Assembly (NCBI GenBank): GCA_963922205.1
Contig: CAWUHX010000300.1
Location: 186,001 to 250,000 of the forward strand
Direction: 5' to 3'
DNA from: Romanomermis culicivorax
Lineage: Eukaryota > Nematoda > Enoplea > Mermithida > Mermithidae
DNA length: 64,000 nt
Shown here one piece after another: positions 23,001 through 35,000 of this stretch (position 1 is the stretch's first letter; every line of letters begins with the position of its first letter). The translations under genes were made by a program, and so were the position numbers. The notes beneath the pieces were generated by a model. The model was not told where the DNA came from. It worked only from the letters and a program-made list of their open reading frames with translations, and ran no database searches.

Positions 23001-26000
23001 TCAGTCATTAGAAAACTCTGAAATAAAAGCTTTGCAGATTAGAACTTACCCAATTGATAATAATTATTTAAACCCCAAACGTATATTGTGTCGTCTTCCG
23101 CTTTAGCAAAACAACAGTAGCCAGTGCACCAAACATCTTTGAAAAATGTTGAATGTCGTACTTCGGGAACAATTGGAGCAGGAATTAGCATACGGGCTGA
23201 AATTTTTTAAAATTTCCGAAAACAAAAAGTACAAACGTAGAAGACAATACGCGTAAAATATCAGTTATATTATACTCATAAATCAAAGTTTTTCAGGCTC
23301 CCATAAATATTAAGGCAGAATTACCGCAAAAATCACGAGCATACGTAAAATACCACGCCCAACGTTTTCTCACTTATGGTTCTCACGCTCGTTCGGCTGT
23401 CCCTGAATTGTGGTCCAAGACGACCCAGCTGTCCACAGTCGCCAGCTCCTAGTGTAAAAATTTTGCCATCGCAAGTCAGAAATGCCAAATGATTGAAACC
23501 CGAACATATTTTGACAGCTACGTGTTCGCGGAAAGACGAAATGAGCAATGGTGTGACGCTTTTTTCGACGATCTGAGTTTGCGCGCGGTGATCTTTGGGA
23601 TTGTGTTTAATGAATAACCCCAAACAACCTTGCTTGTCCTAAGGGAGAGAGAAAGTTTCAGAAATGTAATGGCATACGTAACATAATATTGTAGGCATTC
23701 AGGCAGGCTCGTACCCAGGAGTTTTTTTCAGGGGGGGGTGAATTCCAAAATCTTTTAATATAGACGAAACTTGACTTGGTGAAGTCGCGTAGAAACCGAA
23801 TTTGATGCAGAGAGGTTCAGAAAGGCGCGCCTAGAAACCTCCTGGTGGGGTCTGGAACAAAGCTCCAGAATAAATCGACTTTTAGCTAGTTTAGACTCGA
23901 AAAATCTCCGAAAACGAATAGTTAAACCAGACAATTTACACTACTCATGACCAAAATTTATTTTTGAATTGGTAGTAAACTATGAATAAAATAATTTAAA
24001 TTAAACGAAGCGATATAAGTCTATCACCTATCATTATATTCTGATAATGAAGCAGCATACCGTTTTTCCGTCGAAGATTTTTTCTACATGAAAAGCATCC
24101 TTTTGTTTCAAAATAAGCAACCGGCGATCAAATTTTAGGACTTTATGTAGGGGTAATACCCCCTCATAGCCCTCCCTATGGACGACCGGCAAAATCAAGA
24201 GAAAAATTTTTCACAGCGAAAAAAATATTTTATGCTAGAAAATTTTTATTTGGCAGCAGAAAAAAAATTTGGAACAGAAAACATAATCTTCGCCGAAAAA
24301 AAATTTTTTCCGGACAAAAATTTTTTTTTTGCAGTGAAAAATTGAAACTTTCATTTTGCCGGTCTCGGGCACCTGCTTCAGCCCAGATCGGCAACGGCCG
24401 ATAGCGGCAATAATTGATGAGTATGTTCTGTTTGTTTTTATCTGCTTATAACAGCGCGAAAAACAAAAGAAGTACTGTGCGGCCAATTCGCATGTATTAT
24501 TGGATCTTCAGTTCAGTCTAGTTCATCCTGCTAAGTCTGAAAAGGCTGCAACTTGTAGGATAAAAATTGCCATAGAATCCACATATTTTAATGAATTCTG
24601 ATGAAAATTGGTCATTTATTGGTCTGTTAATGGAATTTTTTTGAAAAATAAGTGGATTCTACGGCAATTTTTATCTTAAAAGTTGCAGCCTTTTCAGGCT
24701 TAGCAGGATGAACTAGACTGAACTGAAGCGCCAATAATCCATGCGAATTGGCCTTTCGTTTTTCGCGCTGTTATAAGCAGATAAAAACAAACAGAACATA
24801 CTCATCAATTATTGCCGCTATCGGCCGTTGCCGATCTAGGCTGATGCAAATGCCCGAGAGCGGCAAAACGAAAATTTCCATTTTGCTTCAAACAAAAACA
24901 AAATTTTTTCGGTCCAAAATTTTTTTCTATTCCAAAATATTTTTTTCTGCTGAAAAGTAAAAATTTTCGGAGATAAAATTTTTTTTCTCAGCGAAAAAAT
25001 TTTTTTCTTGTCGAATTTTTTTTTTGATTTTGCCGGTCTCGGCCGACGCAGGTGCCCGAAAGCGGCAAGTGCAATTACTGTAACTTGTTGCCGGTCTCGG
25101 CCGATGCAGGTGCCCGAGACCGGCAAAATCAAAATTTTAATTTTTCATTGCAAAAAGAATTTTTTTGTCCGGGAAAAAATTTTTCGGCGAAAATTATGTT
25201 TTCTGTTCCATTTTTTTCTGCTGCCAAATAAAAATTTTCCAGCATAAAATATTTTTTTCGCTGTTAGAATTTTGTTTTCTTGACAAAAAATTTTTTTTCT
25301 TGATGAAAATTTTTTTTCTCGGCGAAATTTTTTTTTCTTGATTTTGCCGGTCTCGTGCACCGTACTATGGGGCTGTCTGATTACTATTATAACTCATGAC
25401 GGGCGCGCGCCGGAAAATTTTGAGATTTTGACCTTTTAAAGTTCACCAAAATGCATCTTTTTGGTTGAAGCTCCATCATAAGACAGGCTAAAAATTTATT
25501 ATTCGATTTCATTTCAGTGGCGGGGGAGGGGAGTTCCCCCCATTAGTTACTGGACCGTATACGTGTAACGGAGCTCTGAAGTGTGGGGAGAATCATGCGA
25601 CTTTTTCGGAGGGGAGTGTCATCGATTTCCCAAAATTTTAGGGAGAGTCCCTGAAGAACGAAAAATTCGATTTTTTCATACAAAAAATTGTTCAAAAAAT
25701 ACAAATTTTGTCAAAAAACCGTAAAAATGTATATATGGCGTAGAGCGCCAAGAAAATTGAAATTTTTGACCATATTTCGTTCAAAAATGATAAAAAAATT
25801 TGACGTTTTTCAATATTTTTCCGATCAAAAGTATTCGGGTCTCTATGACTACCATATGATTGACAAATTCTGTGGGGGATCACCCAACGGCTAGTCACAT
25901 TACCAGGCCTGTAGGCAGGGGGGAACATGGCCCCGGAAATTTTTCACGAGTTCAAAGCAAAGGTAGTAGTGAGTAACTTTAGGGTTTTTTATTCAGAAGT

Positions 26001-29000
26001 CCAGTCAGAAATGCCAATTTTATAGTAAATCGAGTGAAAAAAATGTGTGCATCCCCGAAAAAAATTCCTGGCTACAGGTCTGCATATGACTAACGATTTT
26101 TAGGTGGGGGATTCCTATGACAATTCCCCCCCCCAATTACATGTATGATTGCAATTAGTTGACGACATGAGTTTTAAAATGATTCTATCTATAGTAATTC
26201 ATCACTAATCATTGCCCCTTTTCTTTGAAAAACGTTAAAAAATTCAACGATATACATAACATGACAAATAATTTGTTCATTCTTATTACCCTGAATGTTC
26301 CCCATGCGAAAACAGATCCTTTGGAAGTGAGAAATGCTGTGTGGCTATCACCGGCCGAAATTTGAATCGGTCTACCGTGCTCAGCTGATAATTCGTCAGA
26401 AAAAGTTATGGGCCGTAGGATAAAATCTTGATCCTCTAACCGCTTTTTTTGTCCATCGTCTTCGAGACATTCGCGACCTAAGGCGCAATCGTCATTACAT
26501 CCGCATGTATAGACCTATAAAAGCATACTCCAGAGAATATACTTGAGGTGACAAACCAAACCAAACTCACACGTGACAGCAAGACTTCAATGAACAAATA
26601 CTACAAAATTGCAGACATTATCCCCAAAAACTACATTGTACAAGTAGGAAGTTAGAACAATCACTTAAGAGACGCCGGCGTAGCATAATTTTTGGCTCTG
26701 GTTCTGACCCATAAAATGGATTTGCTCGTATTTGGATAAGTGTCATAGGAATTTTGGATGTTACGGCACACCAGTACTTTTCCCATACCCCTATAGTTTT
26801 TTAAAAACAAAAATATCGCATAAATTTTTGCTCTCTAACAAATTTTTATCGTGAGCACATCTGATTGCGATTCATTCCAATGCGAATCTCGAAAACGAAA
26901 ATTAGAAGCATATCTACTGTTTCTACTGACTACCTTAATCTCATGTGCGTTTGCTGTATATGTATATGCATAGGGTTCTTCATCCGATTCGATAATCATA
27001 GGATGATGCAACCGTAACTATCTGCATTGAATATCTAAGTTCAGATCAGTCAAGAGAGCCTCGAAAATTTAATCATATGTGGATGATTTACAAAAAGCAA
27101 CAGATTAGCGGCCCTGGGCGAACTCAGGTTTAGCGGCCCTCAATTTTTTCAATATTTATTGTACACAACGCCTTTTTTAGGTAGATGGTTTACTTTGTTC
27201 TGTTTACAGACAAAAACAGAAATTTTATCAAGGGCCGCTAAGAAAGGCATTCTCCAAGCATACACTAAAAATGTTTTAGCGGCCCTGAGCGGCCGCCCAG
27301 TTCGCCCCCTTAAGAACGGTTCTGTGCTTATAGCATAATTATACTTGCCTTTGGTTAATGTAGGTGATAAACATACAGCACGGGGATGCGGTGCTAGCAC
27401 ATTATGTTTGTACGGAAAAGTGAGTTCATTTTTTTGAACTCAAAAATCTCAAAAACGGTAAAAAGTTGAGAAATAAAAAGCTATATAATTGAATACACTT
27501 CCATGATATGGTTTGAATCATCAAAGCTTAAGTTTACATCTCAAGTTAGTCACTTTACACAACAGAAAAAAAACAAAAAATGTGATCTCGTTTTACACAA
27601 CATCTAGTTGCTTCTGGGAGATGGCTTAGGTAGAAGTCATTCGATAGCACTTCAAAAGTACTTCATTTAGTTTTTTTAACATTATAACCCAATATTTGCA
27701 TTGAACAGGCTGTCTCAAAATTTCGAGTGATTTCAAAAATATGCTATTTCCGCCTGCATCTCCAAATATATAGGTCCCAAAAAAGTTTAATCCAGCTTAA
27801 AATGTAGATCTAAATGAAATTTTTAGTCTGGCAGGCACATGTCGAGAGAAAACTGTAAACTGCGTTATCGCTGTGGAGTCTCATATGTCAGAAAATTCGT
27901 GATTTTTGCAGTAAGCTGTATACTGGACCTTATATCTCAATTAATTTCGGACGTTCTTTTTGAAATAAAACACCATTTGAAAAAAAAATGAAATTCTATC
28001 AAGCTCATGAATTTTCATGGATTTAGCTTTAGTCTTTTCTGAGAGACCTTTTTTGAAAAACAAAAAAATTATAATTTTTCAGCATCGAAACTTCAACAAA
28101 AGTCCGATACTTAATGAACAATTGATCAAACAGAAAAGTAAATATGCTCATTAGATTCCTCGTAAAAAGTAACATTGGAATCTGAAGTTCAATTGTTATT
28201 TTGCTGAAATTTAAGTTATTGCCAACATGTTTATTGACAAATTTTGACCATAATTTTCCTCTAAAAAAATTTTTTTCCGAGGATTATGTTGCATAACTTT
28301 GCCAATATTAAATATAAAAGTCTAAAACTTGTTTGATTAAATCCAGCGTTCAATTTTCTATTTGCTGAGGGAAATATAATAATTGAACTTTTTTTGGTAG
28401 TCAGTTGTCCCTATTTGAAGTTAAGGATGTGGTGTGCCAAGCTTTTGTATTATGGTTTCTTTCGGATGCGAATATTTTACGAACAAAGGCGATAATCAAA
28501 AATGATGGTGTGCTTGGCTCCAGAGTGAAAAATTTACTCCGATAGGGCACTCGCAAATTGGATGGGCTTTGCATTGATGTATAGTAGTTCTTTAGATCTA
28601 CAATACTCAGTTAGTAATCCTTAAAATGCGTCCAAGTTTTGAAAATTTTCGGATGAAAAATTGCTTCTTTCACTTTCCTTCCATGTTCTATAATGTTGAC
28701 CTGATCAGACTATGTAAGTGTTAGATATCAATGTTAAGCGCTTTTGAAACCTCATATGATGGTGCAACATTTTTTGTTCTCCGATGCATCACGAGAAACG
28801 CCATCACGATTGGCGAATTTCTTTATCAGTGTGCCACACACTTTATTTATGGCGTTTGGCGTGACTGCACATGTTTATCAATTCGTGGCATAGTGGAATT
28901 CCAATGCAGTAGAATCTGTCAGAGCACAGAGTTTTTTCGAACTTCGAAATTTTAATTTTTTAACTTAATTTCTTATATAATCTGAGTATTTTAAAATTAT

Positions 29001-32000
29001 GTACTGCATAAGCAAGCAAAAGAGAGATAACACATTTTCCACAGTTGGTACTAATGTCGGAAAGAATTTTGTTTTTTTGTTTGGAAATGTCTTTAGAAAA
29101 CTGATTTATGTACACAAAGAGCCTGGGTCTTATTTTAGGAAAAAACTAGTGGTGAAGTTTGCCTGCCGGGAAGCTTCCTTTCTCGCTTTTTCGAAAAAAG
29201 CACCAAAAATGGCGATACTTCCAAAAAATGCCACTACATGCAAGTAGCATATCACGTATATGTTTGTGGTGAGGTTGTGATCATCCACTTGAAAGGGCGA
29301 TATCTCAATTTCTGATCCACTCCAAACATAAACCACCCCCAAAAGACTGATGGAGTGTCACTTAGTTTGTTTTCCTCAAAATGCTTGCAATGAAACCAGC
29401 TAGCTATTTTATACATATTTGTACGATTTTCTGCATAGTCAACAATATCATACAGAACAGAAAACTTCTGAATAATTATAGTTTTTTGAGTGAAAAATGG
29501 TGAAATTTTATATACATGAGGTAGATTGGGATGTACGTTACAATAAATAAATTTTATGATAAATGCATAATCATTTATAATTTTCATTACTTAACTGAAG
29601 TGGGGTACTGCACTGCATTTTACGTTTTAGTTTGAATAATGGACTTCTATACTCCATTCAATTTGAAATGATCGATGCAGCGGTCAGAGTTTTGACGAAC
29701 GCAGCCTTACTGAAGATCAAGAAATCAACTTCTATACCCTTTAAATCCCAAAAAAGTGAAAGAGTCGTTGTCACGAAAGAAAAATTCATTGAATAGTCAA
29801 CGAACCTTCCATAATTTTGGATAAAAGTTTATCTGCAACCTCGCAGTATGGTACATGCCTGAAAAAGAAAATTACTATCGTGAAATTTCTGTGATTTGTC
29901 TTCTGTAGTGGTAAACATTGACCATGGATTAGTACATGAATCAATATTATATGATTTCGACTCTGGAATTTCAAGGTTCATATTTTTAAAAAATCAAAAT
30001 TAGTATGGTATATATACAGCTCAGGTTCGGAAGAATTGACACTGTCTAATTCTTTTACTAAATATGCAATTATTATGTTGCAATACCAAATTTATTGAAT
30101 AAAAATGCAAGAATACACCAGTCAGATTTGAAAAATGTCTAATGCGACAGTTAACCGACGATATGTTTTTCAGGCGCGGTTTATGCTTGGAGTGGATCAG
30201 AAATTGAGATATCGCCCTTGTAAGTCGATGATTATGACCTCACCACAAACATAATATACGTGATATGCTACTTGCATGTAGTGGCATTTTTTGGGAAATT
30301 ACTAGATAGTGGTAGATTTGGAAACCAAACTTCTCTTTTCAACTTTTAATTTGGCACTACTACAATGAGATAAATAAAGCGCTAATGGTGTAACTAGATA
30401 GTTATAATTGAAGTTCGATTCTTATTATTTGCTTAGCAGCTACTAAATAACCCAGTCTGTCACTGTCAACACACAACACCATTCATCAACCATTGTGTAT
30501 ACATACAATGATCGATGAATGATGTGTAATATGGGTAGGATGAAGGAACTTTAGGCAACATTTAGTTACCATGAGTGACCCTACTACCTAAATAACATAA
30601 TATAATAATTCTACCTAGTATGTGTGGTTGATTACCTAACGTAATAAAAAATACATATTACCACACTATTAGGTCAACTAAACTAAAGAGTATGTCTGGC
30701 CGCATTGTATGTATAATAACGTGTTTGCTTGTGAGTTGTGTGTATGGTACACAAATATATCATTGGTTACACTGTGATTGATATATCAAATTGAATTTTC
30801 ATACCAGAAAATTGTTTGTACTGGTACAAAAAAGGCCCAAGGTTTTGTTTGTACTCAAGCCAAAAAGTTTGTAAAGTACAAAAAAGAATTATGGCTAGCA
30901 GTACTTAAAAATGAGTATTATCTTCAACAGTTTGATTCTGAGGTTTTATACTACGTATTAAAAATGCAGATTGAGCTCGACGATCATGCTTGATTGCATC
31001 TTGTTTAGAACATCCAATTACCTAACCTAATTTGGCTTTGGCAACTACGAAAACGATTTGAGAACAAACTAACTTCATGGTAAACTTGTACCAGATGAAG
31101 CGATAACTTTTTTTGTAACTATTCTTTTAAACATGAAGCCGAGTTTAAATTCAGAAACATCAGAAAATAATTTTCAAAAATGTAAAGTTTACCTTGAAGG
31201 TTTTCCAATTTTATTTTTTCAATTTGTAAAAACAAAAAACTTATTTCAACAAAAAATTTGAGTTTTATGTTTCTCTGATTAGTTATCGAATAATTGATTT
31301 TCCTATAATTTAAAATATTAACATTTTTAAGGTGCTTGCGCCGGAAAGATGAGAAAGAACAGAAATTGCATTCGTCCATACTGTATTTTCTTGTGCTATG
31401 TATGAAGGACACGAACTCGAGTGCTAACTGGAAGAAGGTTTGTGCAAAAATACACGAAAAACTGGTTTTTCTTCGTACAAAGATTTTTTAGCCGCGATCT
31501 TTGCACATGTACAAAGATGCTACTACAAAAAACATTGTGAAACATTGAGGTTTCCAAATAATATATAACGTCTCTCTCACTTTACTGTTAGACGTTAAGA
31601 CAACGGTATGAAAAGAACCGGCAGCGATTTGCAAGAATCCTACACCATCACTTAAGGGAGGCGAAAAAGTTTGAATCTTTTTCGGTCTCGCGCATCTGTC
31701 GGCCAAATCTTCACCTAACGCAAGTTGTCCAACGGCGCCGTCGCCGCAAGATAACAGTATGTTACATTTAGCTTCAGGATTAAAGTCTTCAATCGCCAAA
31801 ATGAGCTTTTTTCGTTTAACAGCTAAAATACAAGAGGATTAATACTTTGATCTCTAAAAAAAGGAGAAAAAGGCGGACCAAGAACAGTTACATTCACGAT
31901 TTCGTATCAGATAAAAGAGATCGAGAGAAAATTTAACAATCATGTCACTTGCATAACCTGCGATCGAATAAAAAACGTGAAAATACACAAAACGATTCCA

Positions 32001-35000
32001 TGAACATGGCCATTACTTGTGTATTATTTTTAAATATGATGAGATTTGAGCCAATTGACTACAAGAGATGTGAATAAACGCTTCCTTTTTCATTTTGTTC
32101 CCATCAAATTACATTTTATGCATCAAATCAACTTTGAAATTTCATTCTGGGCTTATCCCGGTTCCGGTAGAATTTTTCTTCTGTTCGATCCATGAATTAT
32201 GGTTCTCGACGAAATCTGTCAAATCGAAGACCAACAAAATGCATCCGATTTCTGATAGCCACTCGTACTTTACTCATACACTAGTTGAGAAAAAGCCTAT
32301 TCCAACTTATTTCGTCATTTCAGTATCAGCAAGGATGACAAGCTGTGCGCCTTAGGTCAGAAACCATAGATATAACGGAGCTCCGAGGACAGTGAGAGGT
32401 CAGGCGACTTTGTTTTTTATGGGTCGGGCCAGAGCGTAGGCATTTTTTGCTGGATATAACTGGGAATTACTTTTCAATGCTGGAGAGCGATGAAAATCAA
32501 AAATCGGAGAACGGAAAACGACGAATAAAAATGGGAAAGTCAGAGTATAAAATAGGTCCGTTGAAGAGTGCAGTTTATCCTCTCCTATGGTTGACAGTTT
32601 GTGCCCGTTTTTAAAGTATTTTATGCTGATTTTTCCTCTCTGCTACTTTTATATATAATCATTAACAGTATCATTTTTCAGCCGACATAAATTACACAGA
32701 GACTTTATTCGGGTTAAAAAAACACCCCGGACACACTGCAGTATTTGTTACGCTAAGGCGATTTAAATAATTTTTTGCTGAGTTGCAATCGAAGGTTTTC
32801 TCAATTTAGGGTCAAAGTTTAGTGGGATGGGAAAAATCTTCCCCAAATCCAGAGCTCTTGTAATAAGATCAGTCAATTCTGGTTATGGCGCAAAGCAGAT
32901 TTTCAACGAATTTTATCAGCCCAATGGGAGACTTAGTTGAGAAAATTATACCAACAGGAACTGACGAATGTAAAAAGGGCAGCAGAGGCCCATGTATACA
33001 ATGTATTGCGTTGGACATGGAAACGTTTGAGTCAGGAAAAAATTAATCGTGCCAGAAATGAATTTTTGCAAACATTTGGAATTGATTATCCTGCTAAAGG
33101 AGAACATTGTGAATCATAGCTACTGTAGAGATTGTTTGTCGTGTTTCAATAAATTTATGTTGACCTCATCTGACATAGTTTAGAAAAAATTCAAGCAAAA
33201 AAATCAAGTTTTACTATTCCTATAGCACAAAATGTCTCGGAGTGTTTTTTAACACCCTGTATTAGTAAATTTTTTTCAATGTCTTCCTTTGTCGACTCTT
33301 TGGAATTTATTTAATTCCAATCGAAAAATTCTCTTGCTGGTAATAAATTTTCAGCACATTCAGTTCATAATATAAATTTTCTCCCATATTGTCTCGTTTT
33401 CGTAAATATTTTTGCATTGTACCTAAAACTTGTGAATAAGAAAATTAGATGAAGTAAAGATTTAGTGATTTCACGTTTGTTCATCACAGAATATAAATTT
33501 CATCTATGATCTACTCCAGACGTCCTCAAGGTCGAAAATCTAGATAGGGGTAATCGTGTATGGTACGGGTAGTGCTTTCCCATGCCGCACCGTGACTCTT
33601 CTTTCGCTCACTGTGCGAGGTCGCAGGGGGTTGAACATTTCCGTGATTCAACCAATATAGTAGGTGTACAGCAATATGCACCTAAAAATCACTTATTCCC
33701 CACTACCTTGGCCAATTTCGCACGCTCACCTTATAAAACGCACCAAAATCGTTTTTGGTGCGTCGAATAATCAACACTTTCCCCTTTTCTGAATGTTCAT
33801 CCAAAACAAGCACAATTTGGGAGAAAACGGTGGATTGCCCAATCCCAAGGATTACAACATATACTCACGTGCAACGCGCAGGAAAACTTTAATCTCGACA
33901 AAATGTTCAGAAACATACCACAAAAATCTTCGTACGGAGCCAAAAACGTTTGTCTTCTACTAAAACTCACTTACTCATTTCCATCAAATTTTCTTACCGA
34001 TTATGACACTTCGGAAAGATTTTGTATTCCAGTAAGTCAATTTTGTCCCATTTCACTCGACCAGTAAGTCATTCTTACCGGGGTGATGAATAAATTTTCA
34101 AACCTACGACCGGAAATAACTCCTTATGGGGTGCTCTGATCAACTATTTTTACCGTATCAGGTTTTCACTTTTAATCAATATTTTTTCATCAATATAATC
34201 ACGGGATATGTTTTAGAGTTTACATATTTCTACTATCGCACGGGCGCCAAAGTAAAATACAAGGCGCTAACTTAGGACGGACGCCAAGTTGTGATACAGG
34301 GTGAGTCAAAAAAAGGCGACCGGTGCTGACTTCCATAACTTTTGAGCAGATGGAGCTCTTCGAATGAGGATTGCTGCATTAGAATGCCCTGTTTATCTTT
34401 GCTATAAAGACCAAATTGTATGCTCCTAGCATTTATCGTTACTGTACAAACAGAAATTTAGTGAAAGTGGTCATTTTTCAAAAAGTAAAAGCTGTGAAAT
34501 CAAAGTAAAAGTTGTCCTATCGTGAGAAAAGTTTTGTAGAGCTTTTTACACACAATAATACTCTAAAAATCACCCAGATTCGTAAGTTACATGTAATTTA
34601 AAGTCATTAACTTCTCGTTTCAATATGGGCGAAATTTCGCCAAAATCAAGAGCCCCTGTTTTGAAATTGGAAAAAGAGCAAAATCAATTATGTCATTGAC
34701 CAGATCGAAAAACGATTAAAATTATTGGTGAAACAGAAAGTGGGTCACACTAAAATGGCTCTCTTGTAGTTCACAGCTGTTATATGCTTCTCATGATTGA
34801 ATCAATTGTACTTTTCTGTTGTAAAACCTGTTGGTTTTGTCAATTTTTCAAAATTTATTTGCAAAAAACCGACGTTTAGTATTTTTGACTCTAGTCAATC
34901 AATATTGGAGCAATCTTGCTGAAACTTTGCAATTTTATGCCGGATGTTTTATCTAACGACGGCAGGAAACCGCATTAAAAAAGCTTTACCCATTTGAGAG

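Noticed and set aside
24235..25360. Several 70-98 codon ORFs on both strands
   Set aside because: They are mirror-image translations of the fold-back arms.
27349..27400. Minus-strand segment translating NVLAPHPRAVCLSPTLTK followed by GCAAGT, like an RCC1 repeat and a GC donor
   Set aside because: It ends in phase 1 while exon 3 needs phase 0, and exons 2 and 3 already join directly with matching phase and complete homology.
30174..30219. 46-bp plus-strand segment flanked by TTTTTCAG and GTAAGT
   Set aside because: It is wrong strand and phase for RCC1, and the mirror copy has no splice sites; kept only as a low-interest finding.
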